This document shows, in pieces, positions 18,059 through 27,718 of a stretch of 64,000 bases of DNA (positions are counted from its first letter, which is position 1; the number at the start of each line of letters is the position of its first letter). A program made the translations under genes and the position numbers. The notes under the pieces were generated by a model. The model did not search any database, was not told where the DNA came from, and saw only the letters and a program-made list of their open reading frames with translations. Location: contig CAMAQB010000003.1 in NCBI GenBank assembly GCA_945860285.1, forward strand, positions 1-64,000. Direction: 5' to 3'. Origin of the DNA: Akkermansia muciniphila (lineage in GTDB: Bacteria; Verrucomicrobiota; Verrucomicrobiia; Verrucomicrobiales; Akkermansiaceae).

Positions 18059-19255
18059 TCAGACTTCGGTCAATGCGGCAACGCCGGGGAGTTCCTTGCC
18101 TTCGAGTAGTTCCAGCGAGGCACCGCCGCCGGTGGAAATGAAGTCCATGTCGTCGTCGAGTTTGTATTTGACCACCGCGGTGACGGAATCGCCGCCGCCG
18201 ACGATGGAAAGCGCGTCGGAGTCGGCCACCGCCTGGGCAATGGCCTTGGTGCCGATGCCGAAGGAGTCGATTTCAAAAACCCCCATCGGTCCGTTCCACA
18301 GGATTGTTTTCGCCGTGGCGATCTCCTTTTGAAATTCCGCAATTGCCACATCGCCGATGTCGATGCCCTCGCTATCGTCGGGAATGCTTCCGCCATCGGC
18401 ATAGGGAGCAGTGACTTCGGTGGCAGCGCCCTCCTTGAATTCCTGAGTGCAGCGCGTGTCTGCCGGAAGCAAGAAGCGTATGCCCTTATCTTCAGCATTT
18501 TTCATGATGTCGAGCGCCAGTTCTAATTTGTCCTTTTCGACCCGTGACTTGCCGACCATGAAGCCTTGCGCCTTGCGGAATGTGTAGGCCATCGCACCGC
18601 CGATGATGAACGAATCGGCTTTTTTCATCAATGCGTTGATCACCTTGATTTTGTCGGAAACCTTCGCACCGCCCATGATGACCAGAAACGGCCGCTCTGC
18701 GTTTTCCAGCTTGTGCACCAGATAGTCGAGTTCACGAGCCATCAAAAATCCCATCGCGCTTTGCTTGACGAAATGTGTGACTCCCTCGGTGGAAGCATGG
18801 GCGCGGTGTGCGGTGCCGAAGGCGTCATTGACGAAAATTGCGGCGTTGCCCGCCAGCTCCCTGGCGAAGTCCGCATCGTTTTTTTCCTCTTGCGGATAAA
18901 AGCGGGTGTTTTCGAGCAACATCACTTCGCCTTCCTTCAGCGCGGCGCGGCGGGCGGCGGTGGCGTCACCGATGCAATCCGTTGCCATGACCACCGGCTT
19001 TCCTAACAACTCGGCAAGCCGCGTGGCTGCCGGTGCGAGCGAGAATTTCGCCTCCAGGCCGTTTTCCGGACGACCGAGGTGCGAGCACAGCACCAGCCTG
19101 GCCCCGCCTGCGAGCAGGTGTTGGATCGACAGCACCGCCGCGGTGATCCGGGTGTCGTCGGTGATCACACCGTCCTGCAGCGGCACATTGAAGTCCACGC
19201 GCATGAGAACTTCCTGGTTGCGGACGTCGAGATTTTGAATCGATAATTTGGCCAT
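18059..19255 (-). CDS. pgk: Phosphoglycerate kinase
   Basis: Makes ATP from 1,3-bisphosphoglycerate. The 398-residue protein starts best at ATG 19255 (MAKLSIQNLDV); the track start 19261 is a TTG. The family signatures RVDFNVPLQDG and CSHLGRPENG are present, as are LLENTRFYPQEEKND, VIMGGAKVSDKI and the nucleotide-binding GGGDSV and STGGGASLELLEG. It is first in the pgk-tpiA unit. The 125-bp divergent region with the thioredoxin-like gene contains the inverted repeat TGACA-CCAA-TGTCA near 19278, overlapping a TTGACA in the pgk direction. Confidence 0.97.
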   Translation of the reverse strand: MAKLSIQNLDVRNQEVLMRVDFNVPLQDGVITDDTRITAAVLSIQHLLAGGARLVLCSHLGRPENGLEAKFSLAPAATRLAELLGKPVVMATDCIGDATAARRAALKEGEVMLLENTRFYPQEEKNDADFARELAGNAAIFVNDAFGTAHRAHASTEGVTHFVKQSAMGFLMARELDYLVHKLENAERPFLVIMGGAKVSDKIKVINALMKKADSFIIGGAMAYTFRKAQGFMVGKSRVEKDKLELALDIMKNAEDKGIRFLLPADTRCTQEFKEGAATEVTAPYADGGSIPDDSEGIDIGDVAIAEFQKEIATAKTILWNGPMGVFEIDSFGIGTKAIAQAVADSDALSIVGGGDSVTAVVKYKLDDDMDFISTGGGASLELLEGKELPGVAALTEV

Positions 19256-19380
19256 GGGCAATTCGGTAAGGTGGATATGACACCAATGTCAAGCCTCTTG
19301 AATCAAGAAATATGACAGTTTTCAGATATTTCTCGACAATCAGGGAATCCGCCGCACTATCCCCGCACTCCCATACCATT

Positions 19381-20388
19381 ATGAAAAGAAACACACTCAT
19401 GACCACGGTTGCGTTTGTCTTCGCCTCAGTCAGCGCGCTGCATGCCGGTGGCGAGGGGTGGCAAACCGACTTTGAAGCGGCCAAAAAACTCGCCGCTGAA
19501 GGCAAAAAAGACTTGTTGCTCGATTTCACCGGTTCCGACTGGTGCGGATGGTGCATCAAATTGAACAAGGAGGTTTTTGGGCTCGAGCCTTTTAAAACCG
19601 GCACCAAGGACAAGTTTGTTCTGGTGGAACTTGATTTTCCGCAGAAAAAGGAACTCGAAGCAAAGCTCAAGGAGCAGAACGAAAAGCTGCAGGAACAGTT
19701 CAAGATTCAAGGATTTCCCACTATTCTGCTCTGTGATGCCACCGGCAAGCCCTATGCGAAAACCGGCTATCAACCGGGCGGCGCGGAAAAGTACGTCGCC
19801 CATCTCGACGGGCTGCGTGCGGTGCGGGTCAAGCGCGACAAGGCCTTTGCCGATGCCGATCAAGCGAAGGACGATGCGGCCAAGGCGGCTTGCCTGGTCG
19901 AAGGATTGAAGGGTATCGATGAAGAGTTGGTCGATTCCAGCTACGGCGATGTCGTCGAAAAAATCGGCGAACTCGACAAAGAGGACAAGACCGGATTCGT
20001 GAAAGCTCGCAAAGAGGTGATCGCCAAGAAAGACGCTGCGGAAAAAGCGGAAGCCGACATTCAGGAGTTCATGGGCACCAAAATCCAGCCGCTGATGCAG
20101 GCCAAGGAGTTCGACAAGGCCCTGGCTGCGGTCAAGACCTTCATCAAGGAAAATCCCGACACTCCCGAGGACTTCAAGATCGGCATGACCGTCAACATCG
20201 CTCTCGCCGGCCCGATGGAAAAAGGTGATGTGGAAGCGGCGAATGCCGTGATCGATGGTGTCGTCAAGGACTACCCCAAGAGCGACCTGGCGAAAAACGC
20301 AGATAAGATCAAGGCAAGCATCAAGACCCGCCTCGAGCAAATGAAAGCCAACAAGGTTGACGAAAAAGACAAAGCCGAGGAGAAGTGA
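19381..20388 (+). CDS. Secreted thioredoxin-fold protein with charged C-terminal half
   Basis: The ATG at 19381 gives a good signal peptide (MKRNTLMTTVAFVFASVSALHAG), so the longer track start is rejected. Residues 25-145 form a thioredoxin domain with an active-site Cys pair near 55-58 (DWCGWC) and the cis-Pro region FPTILLCD. Residues 150-335 are predicted helical and very rich in Lys, Asp and Glu, ending DEKDKAEEK. The domain resembles thiol-disulfide proteins of the DUF255/Thioredoxin_7 type. It is probably periplasmic; the substrate is unknown. It is closed by a bidirectional terminator. Confidence 0.8.
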   Translation: MKRNTLMTTVAFVFASVSALHAGGEGWQTDFEAAKKLAAEGKKDLLLDFTGSDWCGWCIKLNKEVFGLEPFKTGTKDKFVLVELDFPQKKELEAKLKEQNEKLQEQFKIQGFPTILLCDATGKPYAKTGYQPGGAEKYVAHLDGLRAVRVKRDKAFADADQAKDDAAKAACLVEGLKGIDEELVDSSYGDVVEKIGELDKEDKTGFVKARKEVIAKKDAAEKAEADIQEFMGTKIQPLMQAKEFDKALAAVKTFIKENPDTPEDFKIGMTVNIALAGPMEKGDVEAANAVIDGVVKDYPKSDLAKNADKIKASIKTRLEQMKANKVDEKDKAEEK

Positions 20389-20425
20389 AAAGCTTCAGCC
20401 GTCGTGACCGGTAGAGGTCGTGATC

Positions 20426-20465
20426 AAAAAAAAATGCGCCGCAGTGACTCCTGCGGCGTTTTTTT
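20426..20465. terminator. Bidirectional intrinsic terminator
   Basis: An 8-bp perfect stem (CGCCGCAG / CTGCGGCG, loop TGACTC) is flanked by nine A on the left and seven T on the right. It can therefore stop both the thioredoxin-like gene (+) and the converging yebC (-). Confidence 0.85.
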
Positions 20466-20491
20466 GCGGGTGGCGAGAAGCCTTGCGACGA

Positions 20492-21202
20492 TCAGGCGAT
20501 GTTGGTGAACACCGACTGCACGTCGTCGTCGTCCTCCAGTTTGTCGATGAGCTTTTCGACTTCCTCGAGTTGTTCTTCGGTCAGTTCCACCGGGTTGCTG
20601 GCGACGCGGCGCAGTTCGGCTTTTTTTACCGCGATGCCCAGTTTTTCAAAAGCCTGCGTGAGTGTCGAAAAACTCGCGTAGTCGGCATAGGCGGTGACCA
20701 GGTCGTCCTCGACCACCAGTTCCTCCAGACCGCCGTCGATCAGTTCCAGTTCGATTTCCTCGAGATTCATTCCGGGCGTGAGAGGAAATTCGATCGCAGT
20801 TTTCCGCGAGAACAAAAACTCCAGCGATCCGCTCGGCACCATCTGGCCGCCGTTTTTGTTGAAATGCGTTTTGACATTGGTGACCGAGCGATTCGAGTTG
20901 TCGGTCGCGCATTCGACGAAGATCAGCACGCCGTGCGGGCCCTTGCCCTCGTAGTTGACCTCCACGATGTCCTGGGCATCCTTCGCCGAGGCGCGTTTGA
21001 TGGCGGCATCGATGTTGTCCTTCGGCAGGTTCTCCGCTTTCGCGTTCGAAATCGCCAGTCGTAGTTTGGCATTTGTGAAAGGATCCGGTCCTCCTTCCTT
21101 GGCGGCCATGGTGATCAGTTTCGCCATTTTGGGAAACACCTTGGACATTTTATCCCAGCGTGCTTCCTTTGCCCGTCGTCTGCATTCGAATGCGCGTCCC
21201 AT
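20492..21202 (-). CDS. yebC: YebC/TACO1 family protein
   Basis: A YebC/PmpR family member; the family acts as translation factors relieving ribosome stalling or as DNA-binding regulators. The 236-residue protein begins MGRAFECRRRAKEARWDKMSKVF, the less common subgroup opening rather than the classical MAGHSKW. It contains the family core AAKEGGPDPFTNAKLRLAI and NLPKDNIDAAIKRA. The middle holds FSRKTAIEFPLTPGMNLEEIELELIDGGLEE. It is a single gene, divergent from trmD. Confidence 0.92.
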   Translation of the reverse strand: MGRAFECRRRAKEARWDKMSKVFPKMAKLITMAAKEGGPDPFTNAKLRLAISNAKAENLPKDNIDAAIKRASAKDAQDIVEVNYEGKGPHGVLIFVECATDNSNRSVTNVKTHFNKNGGQMVPSGSLEFLFSRKTAIEFPLTPGMNLEEIELELIDGGLEELVVEDDLVTAYADYASFSTLTQAFEKLGIAVKKAELRRVASNPVELTEEQLEEVEKLIDKLEDDDDVQSVFTNIA

Positions 21203-21337
21203 AATGATTGTTGCGGTTGGAAAATGTCAGGGCTGCGGTTGTCGCGCCCGCCCGATTGAAACGGAAAACTCCGGGAGAACCAATACAAGAATGATAAAAA
21301 ATTGCCACGCACGATGCGGTGCGATACGTTTCGCGCG

Positions 21338-22009
21338 GTGAAAATTGACATCCTGACGCTGTTTCCCGAGATTGTGCTCGCACCGCTGGGCGAGAGCATT
21401 ATCAAACGTGCGCAGTCGGCGGGAATTGTGGAAATCCGCGCCCATCAACTGCGGGACTGGGCGTTTGACAAACATCGGAAAACGGACGACACCCTGTGCG
21501 GCGGCGGGCCGGGCATGCTGTTGAAACCGGAACCGTTGTTTGCCGCCATCGAGGAACTGCGCGGACCGGCGACCAAGGTGATTCTGATGACCCCGCAGGG
21601 CAGGGTTTTCAAACAACAGGTGGCCCGCGATCTTTCCCATGAGAGTCATCTGCTCATCGTCTGCGGCCACTACGAGGGCGTGGATCACCGCGTGGTGGAA
21701 AACCTGATCGACCTCGAGCTGTCGATCGGCGATTACGTTCTCACCAACGGGGCGATTGCCGCGGCCGTTTTGTGCGACGCGGTGATCCGACTGCTGCCGG
21801 GAGCACTGGGCGACGAACGTTCCAGCGTCGAGGAATCATTCGCACAGGAAAACCTGTTAGAAGCGCCCGCCTACACCAAACCCGCGGAGTTTCGTGGAAT
21901 GAGGGTGCCGGAAGTGCTGCTCTCGGGAAATCATGCGCGGATTGTCGAGTGGCAGAAGCAAAAAGGCATCGAACGCACGCGGCAAAACCGGCCCGACCTG
22001 CTGGAATAG
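21338..22009 (+). CDS. trmD: tRNA (guanine-N1)-methyltransferase
   Basis: Methylates G37 of tRNAs, a SPOUT-fold enzyme. The family N-terminus is KIDILTLFPEI, so the GTG at 21338 is preferred over the ATGs at 21302 and 21314; this gives about 223 residues. Conserved blocks are DDTLCGGGPGMLL, the SAM knot IVCGHYEGVDHRVVE, and IGDYVLTNGAIAAAV. Near the C-terminus, YTKPAEFRGMRVPEVLLSGNH is typical. The usual neighbours rpsP, rimM and rplS are absent. Confidence 0.93.
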   Translation: MKIDILTLFPEIVLAPLGESIIKRAQSAGIVEIRAHQLRDWAFDKHRKTDDTLCGGGPGMLLKPEPLFAAIEELRGPATKVILMTPQGRVFKQQVARDLSHESHLLIVCGHYEGVDHRVVENLIDLELSIGDYVLTNGAIAAAVLCDAVIRLLPGALGDERSSVEESFAQENLLEAPAYTKPAEFRGMRVPEVLLSGNHARIVEWQKQKGIERTRQNRPDLLE

Positions 22010-22021
22010 CCTGCCGACCTT

Positions 22022-22531
22022 TCAGTCGTCGGCGGGCAGTTCGTTGCGGTTGTTCACCGGTTGCATCAGGCGTTGGGGAATGATGAAACGCACGGTGCCC
22101 GAGCGGGACGGCGGCTTGACATCGAAAAGAATCAGCGAGCCCTTGCGGACCTCCACCGCGCCCGATTCACAGTTGGTGACCCAGGCGAGCAGCATCGAAA
22201 AATCGGGCTCGTGGCCGACGAGGCAAATGCGCTTGAATTCCTGGAACGCCGCCAGTTCGCGCAGTGCGACATCGGGGTGCATGCCGCTGGCCAGCCAGGG
22301 TTGCACGACCGCACCGGGTAATTGCGCCGCCCGGCAAAAGTACTCGGCGGTTTGTTTGGCGCGGACCAGCGGGCTGGTGAGAACGATTTCGGGCAGGATG
22401 CCGGCAGCGCGGAGGAAGTCTCCCGCTCTGCGCGATTGTTCTTCGCCCTTTGGCACAAGAGCGCGTGCGGCATCACCCTGGGGATGCCCGTGGGGCTCGG
22501 CTTTGCCATGGCGCAATAAAATGATTTCCAT
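22022..22531 (-). CDS. sixA: SixA-like histidine phosphatase
   Basis: A histidine-phosphatase superfamily protein of 169 residues that dephosphorylates phosphohistidine or small phosphoesters. The RHG motif sits at the N-terminus (MEIILLRHGKAEPHG), a substrate-binding Arg lies in TSPLVRAKQTAEYF, and the second catalytic His in LVGHEPDFSMLL. It lies 16 bp downstream of fabG on the same strand and converges on trmD. Confidence 0.85.
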   Translation of the reverse strand: MEIILLRHGKAEPHGHPQGDAARALVPKGEEQSRRAGDFLRAAGILPEIVLTSPLVRAKQTAEYFCRAAQLPGAVVQPWLASGMHPDVALRELAAFQEFKRICLVGHEPDFSMLLAWVTNCESGAVEVRKGSLILFDVKPPSRSGTVRFIIPQRLMQPVNNRNELPADD

Positions 22532-22547
22532 TGTTCGGGGGGGTGTT

Positions 22548-23294
22548 TCACATGGTCATGCCGCCATCAACCGCCAGCACCTGACCAGTGATGTAGCGCG
22601 CCTGCGGACCGGCTAAGAATAACACGGCTGCGGCAATGTCAGCGCATTCACCAAAACTGGCAAGGGGAATTTTCGTGAGCACCTGCTCGCGGACTTTTTC
22701 CGGAAGTTCGCCGGTCATGTCGGTGGTGATGAAGCCCGGGGCGACGGCATTGCAGGTGACGGCGCGACCAGCCAGTTCGCGCGCCACTGCTTTGGTGAGG
22801 CCGATCAGTCCGGCTTTGCTGGCCGAGTAGTTGGCCTGCCCCGCATTGCCGATCAGTCCGATCACCGAGGCGATGTTGATGATGCGCGGGTCCTCCGCTT
22901 TCATCAAGGTGCGCATGAAGGCCTTGACGGTGTTGAACGCGCCCTTGAGGTTGGTGTCGAGCACGGTGTTCCAGTCCTCCTCTTTCATGCGCATCAGCAA
23001 TCCGTCGCGGGTGACACCGGCGTTGTTGACGAGGATGTTGACCGAGCCGAAGTCGGCAATGATGCGCGCCCCCAATTCCTGCACCGCTTCATGGTCGGCG
23101 ACATCGACAGCATACGCCCGGGCCGATTCGGGATGGGAGGCGTTCAGTTCTTCGGCCACGGCACTGCAACTGGCCTGGGTGCGACTAACAACAGCCACCC
23201 GGGCACCTTGTTCGACAAAGGCTTTGGCAATCGCATGGCCGATCCCGCGACCGCCGCCGGTGACGACGGCAACTTTTCCTGCAAAACTCTGCAT
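22548..23294 (-). CDS. fabG: 3-oxoacyl-ACP reductase
   Basis: An NADPH-dependent SDR enzyme of fatty acid synthesis. Starting at ATG 23294 (MQSFAGKVAVVTGGGRGIG) gives 248 residues with the Rossmann motif at the expected place; the upstream in-frame start adds an atypical leader. Other marks are NNAGVTRDGLLMRM, the catalytic Ser in INIASVIG, YSASKAG with Tyr and Lys, and the C-terminal TGQVLAVDGGMTM. The NAGVTRD and GGM endings are characteristic of FabG. It lies outside a fab operon and precedes sixA. Confidence 0.9.
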   Translation of the reverse strand: MQSFAGKVAVVTGGGRGIGHAIAKAFVEQGARVAVVSRTQASCSAVAEELNASHPESARAYAVDVADHEAVQELGARIIADFGSVNILVNNAGVTRDGLLMRMKEEDWNTVLDTNLKGAFNTVKAFMRTLMKAEDPRIINIASVIGLIGNAGQANYSASKAGLIGLTKAVARELAGRAVTCNAVAPGFITTDMTGELPEKVREQVLTKIPLASFGECADIAAAVLFLAGPQARYITGQVLAVDGGMTM

Positions 23295-24313
23295 GGGCGA
23301 AATTTGCCCCATTTTCGGTGTCGCCGTCAAAGCAAACCTTTGCTAACTTGTGCGCGTGCGCAATTCGCATTGCCGAACACCACGGGAAGAAAACTGCGCG
23401 GAATACCCGTCGCGCAAACCCACCCTCAACGGCGCAACTTCGCAGCCAGGGGCGGAGCCACGCCTGGCCCACGGTCTGCGGCGATCAAGCCAGGGAAAGG
23501 ATTGACAAGAAATGTTGTAATCAAAAGGCGGGGAACGAACTCCGGGTGTTCCGGTGGGGGACGTTCGCGGATCACCCTCACGTGATCTCCCTTCACCCCG
23601 CGCTCTCCTGCGCCAACAACGCCGGTGAGTCAGGAAGGATTACCCGTCAACCATCCTGCCCCCAGATCGCCAGGGACAGCGATCTTTGCATTTGAGCATC
23701 TCCCTGGTTTGATCGCCGTGAGGATTTACACGGATACTTTTGATTTGAATCACCAGTAGAGTTTTACATAACCTTATGCGCGACAGTAGATCGGCATTGG
23801 CGTGAAATGTGATTGCAAGAGGGTGAGGCGCGATTGCTATGGGGGGAATCACTCCGGTTCCTGCCAGTTCGATCCTTGAAGGAGGACGCCCGCAACAACC
23901 TGGGCTTCCGCCCCGCAGCTCCCCGCATTTCGATGGGGGGAGCACTGATCTCGCCAACGGCGTGAACGTTGATAGCGAAGGGTGAAATCCCCATAGGGAA
24001 TTCACTCTGGTATCATACCGTAAAAAAATGAAGCGCTCCCCAACGGCGGTGGACGGAACGATGATCTGATGTGCCGCATGGTTTTGAATGGAATTCACAT
24101 GTTCATTTCGCAGCTATTCCGTGCACCCATGCAGGGCGCGGGAAAATGGCGGGGCATATTCCAGGGTGCCTCCCGGCACCCTTCGTTATCACCGTTGGCC
24201 CTGTTCGGGCCATTTGCCATTGATCCTTTGTGTCACGATCAGCTCAGTTGGCTGTCAGCCACTGATGAAAAATTTGCCCTTGTCAGCCGGGGGATTTTTC
24301 GATTCCATCGCTC
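23295..24313. other. Large intergenic region upstream of guaB, about 1 kb
   Basis: No convincing gene. The ORFs on both strands (up to 152 codons) are rich in Pro, Arg and Cys, have no family features and overlap one another. A degenerate direct repeat is visible: CTATGGGGGGAATCACTCCGG near 23837 and CCATAGGGAATTCACTCTGG near 23991, each preceded by a GAGGGTGA/AAGGGTGA block. It may be decayed mobile or repeat DNA, or a structured leader of guaB. Confidence 0.45.
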
Positions 24314-25768
24314 ATGGCAGACTTCCCTTTAGCTTTTTCGTTCGATGACATTTTGCTTGTCCCCGCGCGCAGTGCCATTTTGCCCGCGGATGCATCGATT
24401 GATACGATGCTGAGCAAGGACATTTCCTTGAGAATCCCGGTCGTTTCAGCGGCAATGGATACGGTTTCGGAGTCGGAACTCGCGATCGCGCTCGCCCGTG
24501 AGGGCGGCATGGGGGTAATCCACCGCGCGTGCCCGATCGAGGAACAGGCGGCGATGGTTTCGCGGGTGAAACGTTCGGAAAACGCGGTAATTTTGAAGCC
24601 GTTCACTTTTCGCAAGGATCAATCAGTCGATGACGTGCGCCGGGTTATGGAGGAGCAGGGGTTTTCCGGCTTTCCGGTTGTCGATGCTGATGGTCATCTC
24701 GAGGGCATGGTCACGGGTCGCGACGTACGCTACATCGAGCGCATCGATGTTCTGGTGGCCGATGTGATGACGCCCCGCGACCGGTTGGTCACCGCCCCGC
24801 CGAACATGGAACTGGAGGAGGCTCGGCGGATTCTTTATAAAAACCGTATTGAAAAACTTCCTTTGGTCGATGAGCAGAACCGGTTGGTGGGATTGATCAC
24901 CGGTTCTGACATCGAAAAGCGTATTACTTTCACCAATGCCGCCAAAGACCCCAATGGGCAGTTGCGCTGTGGTGCTGCGGTTGGTGTCGGGCCGGAATAC
25001 CTCGAGCGGGCCCAGGCGATGATTGCTGCAGGCGCCGATGCTTTGTTTATCGATGCTGCCACTGGTCATACCGACCGGGTGCTGGAGGTGATTAGTCGTT
25101 TGCGCGAACTTTCCGATCGTCCCGTCATTGCGGGCAATGTTGTCACTGAGGCCGGCGCGCGCGACCTAGTCTCCGCTGGCGCAGGGGCGATCAAGGTCGG
25201 CATCGGCCCCGGTTCCATTTGCACAACGAGGGTGATCTCGGGTGTGGGCATGCCGCAGTTCACGGCTATTCGCAACGTTGCGGATCACTGTCATGAACAC
25301 GGCGTGAAAGTCATTGCTGATGGCGGAATCCGCTATTCAGGCGACATCGTCAAGGCGCTTGCCGCGGGTGCTGATTTGGTGATGCTGGGCTCGCTGCTCG
25401 CTGGCACGCGAGAGAGCCCTGGTCAGACGGTTCATTCACAGGGCCGTCGTTTCAAAACCTACCGCGGCATGGGCTCGCTCGGGGCAATGCGCAAGGGCGC
25501 GGGCGACCGCTACGGCCAGAACAGCTCAGGCAAACTTGTGCCCGAGGGCGTCGAAGCCCGCGTGCCTTACAAAGGACCGATTTCCGATGTGATCTTCCAG
25601 CTAATGGGTGGGTTGCGCTCCGGCATGGGTTATGTCGGCGCACCGAATCTTGAAGCCTTGCGCCGCGATGCCACGTTCGTGAGAATCACTGCCGGAGGGC
25701 TTCGCGAAAGTCACGTGCACGATGTCGTGCTTACTGAAGAGCCGACCAATTATCAGCCGATGAGCTGA
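24314..25768 (+). CDS. guaB: IMP dehydrogenase
   Basis: Oxidises IMP to XMP, the committed step to GMP. The 484-residue protein has the barrel start [17 protein letters not shown], then two CBS domains (about 90-200: [20 protein letters not shown] and [20 protein letters not shown]). The active-site loop [20 protein letters not shown] carries the catalytic Cys. The flap [11 protein letters not shown] and the C-terminal [12 protein letters not shown] are also present. It is followed by guaA after 30 bp, a guaBA operon. Confidence 0.97.
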   Translation: MADFPLAFSFDDILLVPARSAILPADASIDTMLSKDISLRIPVVSAAMDTVSESELAIALAREGGMGVIHRACPIEEQAAMVSRVKRSENAVILKPFTFRKDQSVDDVRRVMEEQGFSGFPVVDADGHLEGMVTGRDVRYIERIDVLVADVMTPRDRLVTAPPNMELEEARRILYKNRIEKLPLVDEQNRLVGLITGSDIEKRITFTNAAKDPNGQLRCGAAVGVGPEYLERAQAMIAAGADALFIDAATGHTDRVLEVISRLRELSDRPVIAGNVVTEAGARDLVSAGAGAIKVGIGPGSICTTRVISGVGMPQFTAIRNVADHCHEHGVKVIADGGIRYSGDIVKALAAGADLVMLGSLLAGTRESPGQTVHSQGRRFKTYRGMGSLGAMRKGAGDRYGQNSSGKLVPEGVEARVPYKGPISDVIFQLMGGLRSGMGYVGAPNLEALRRDATFVRITAGGLRESHVHDVVLTEEPTNYQPMS

Positions 25769-25798
25769 GCTGCAGGATATAATATTTACGTTAAAAAA

Positions 25799-27322
25799 AT
25801 GACAAAACATCATCACGTAGCAGTCCTCGATTTCGGTTCGCAATACACGCAGTTGATTGTGCGCAAAGTCCGCGAGTTGGGATGTTTCGCTCATCTGTAT
25901 GCGCCCGAAGATATTGAAGAGGTCGGCGAACCAGGTGCCATCATTCTTTCTGGTGGCCCCCGTAGCACCAGTGATCCGGATGCTCCCGACATCGATTTTG
26001 AAAAGCTGAAATCCTTCGGCGTACCGGTGCTGGGTGTTTGTTACGGCATGCAGTTGCTCAATATCAAATTCGGCGGCACTGTACACGCGAGTAACCGCCG
26101 CGAGTATGGTCCCGCCGAACTTACACCGCAATCGCGCACGGGACTCTACGAAGGGCTGTCGCCCTCGTCGCAGGTGTGGATGAGCCATTCCGACACCGTG
26201 GATGTGCTGCCGCCTGACACCAAAGTGCTGGCTGTCAATCAGCACGGCACGCCGGTTTCGCTGCAATGGAGCGATCGCTTTTACGGCATCCAGTTTCACC
26301 CCGAGGTCACACACAGTCATGAGGGCTTGCGCATCCTGCACAACTTTCTGCTCACCGCAGCAGAACTGCAACCGTTTCACATCGAAGATTTCAAGCGCGA
26401 GATGATCGAGGGCATCCGTAAAACGGTCGGTGATCGCCAGTGCGTCTGCGGTGTGTCCGGCGGCGTCGACAGCACTGTGCTCGCTGTTCTCCTGAAAGAG
26501 GCCGGTGTGAAGGTGCGGGCGATTTTCGTCGATCATGGATTGATGCGTTTGAACGAAGGCGACGAGGTTCGCAACAACTTCCACCGCATGGGGGTGGAGA
26601 TCGAGACCGTGGACTGCGCGGATCTTTTTCTATCGAAACTCGCCGGCGTCGATGATCCGGAAGAGAAACGGAAAATCATCGGCAATTTGTTTATCGATGT
26701 TTTTTGGAACACCGTCGGCAATGCCGAAATGCTCGCCCAGGGGACCTTGTATCCCGATGTGATCGAGAGCGCCTCGAACGCAAAATCGAAGGCATCGAAA
26801 ATCAAAACCCATCACAACCGCGTCGACCGCATCCTCGAACTGCAGGCACAGGGCAAGGTGCTGGAGCCGCTGGCGGAATTGTTCAAGGACGAGGTGCGCG
26901 AACTGGGGAAATCGCTGGGCATTGCCGAAGACATTTTGCAGCGTCATCCGTTCCCCGGCCCCGGACTTGCCGTGCGCTGCCCGGGCGAGGTGACCGCGGA
27001 AAAACTGCGCATCATCCGCGAGTGCGATGCGATCTTCATCAATCAACTCAAGGAGGACGGCTGGTATGACCGCGTCTGGCAGGCCTATGCTGGCTTGATT
27101 CCCGTGAAAACCGTCGGGGTGAAAGGCGATGAGCGCTCCTACGAGTGGGCCACCAACCTGCGCGCCGTGGTCAGCGAGGATGCGATGACCGCCGACTGGG
27201 TCGACCTGCCCTACAGCCTGCTGCGCAAAGCCAGCCATCGCATTCTCAACGAAGTCAAGGGCATCAACCGGGTACTCTATGACATATCCACCAAGCCGCC
27301 CGCCAGCATCGAGTGGGAATGA
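25799..27322 (+). CDS. guaA: GMP synthase (glutamine-hydrolysing)
   Basis: Aminates XMP to GMP using glutamine and ATP. The 507-residue protein has a class I glutamine amidotransferase domain (about 1-190) with nucleophile Cys in GVCYGMQLLN and the catalytic FHPEVTHS. The ATP-pyrophosphatase P-loop GVSGGVDSTV lies near 220, and the dimerisation domain ends in the conserved GINRVLYDISTKPPASIEWE. The end and all motifs are intact. It is second gene of the guaBA operon. Confidence 0.97.
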   Translation: MTKHHHVAVLDFGSQYTQLIVRKVRELGCFAHLYAPEDIEEVGEPGAIILSGGPRSTSDPDAPDIDFEKLKSFGVPVLGVCYGMQLLNIKFGGTVHASNRREYGPAELTPQSRTGLYEGLSPSSQVWMSHSDTVDVLPPDTKVLAVNQHGTPVSLQWSDRFYGIQFHPEVTHSHEGLRILHNFLLTAAELQPFHIEDFKREMIEGIRKTVGDRQCVCGVSGGVDSTVLAVLLKEAGVKVRAIFVDHGLMRLNEGDEVRNNFHRMGVEIETVDCADLFLSKLAGVDDPEEKRKIIGNLFIDVFWNTVGNAEMLAQGTLYPDVIESASNAKSKASKIKTHHNRVDRILELQAQGKVLEPLAELFKDEVRELGKSLGIAEDILQRHPFPGPGLAVRCPGEVTAEKLRIIRECDAIFINQLKEDGWYDRVWQAYAGLIPVKTVGVKGDERSYEWATNLRAVVSEDAMTADWVDLPYSLLRKASHRILNEVKGINRVLYDISTKPPASIEWE

Positions 27323-27412
27323 GTTGGCCAGTTGTTTGAGGGTTCGCGGATTTTGTAACGAAAGATGGCACGCATACTGCTTGATTCGGTGCGTAGATTA
27401 CGCAACCCTCCC

Positions 27413-27700
27413 ATGAGTCGGAACATGCCTGAAATACGCCAAGTGCTTGCATTTGTGGCGATCGTGGAGACGGGTAGTTTCACCCTGGCCGCGAAGAAAT
27501 TGAATCTGACGCAGTCGGCCATCAGTCATTCGCTGCGTTCGCTCGAGGATTCGCTCGACGCGCGATTGTTGGATCGCAAAGGCAAGAGCCACCGGCTCAC
27601 GGCATCCGGCGAAATTTTTCTCAAGCACTGCCACGCCGTCATCAATGAGTTGGATACCGCGATGACCCGGATGAATGCCATGCCGAAGAAAGCCGGTTGA
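27413..27700 (+). CDS. HTH-only LysR-type protein
   Basis: A 95-residue protein consisting of just the LysR winged helix-turn-helix: MPEIRQVLAFVAIVETGSFTLAAKKLNLTQSAISHSLRSLEDSLDARLLDRKG and the start of the linker helix. The roughly 200-residue effector domain of normal LysR regulators is missing; the stop at 27700 lies 18 bp before the end of rarD on the other strand. It could be a truncated gene or a free-standing DNA-binding protein. The ATG at 27413 (or 27425) is chosen over 27365. It may regulate guaBA or rarD, but nothing shows this. Confidence 0.75.
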   Translation: MSRNMPEIRQVLAFVAIVETGSFTLAAKKLNLTQSAISHSLRSLEDSLDARLLDRKGKSHRLTASGEIFLKHCHAVINELDTAMTRMNAMPKKAG

Positions 27701-27718
27701 GGGTGCCGCGGTCGGGTT

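Noticed and set aside
23640-24098. 152-codon minus-strand ORF in the guaB upstream gap
   Set aside because: Low-complexity Pro/Arg/Cys-rich composition, overlaps competing ORFs on both strands, no recognisable fold or ribosome site.
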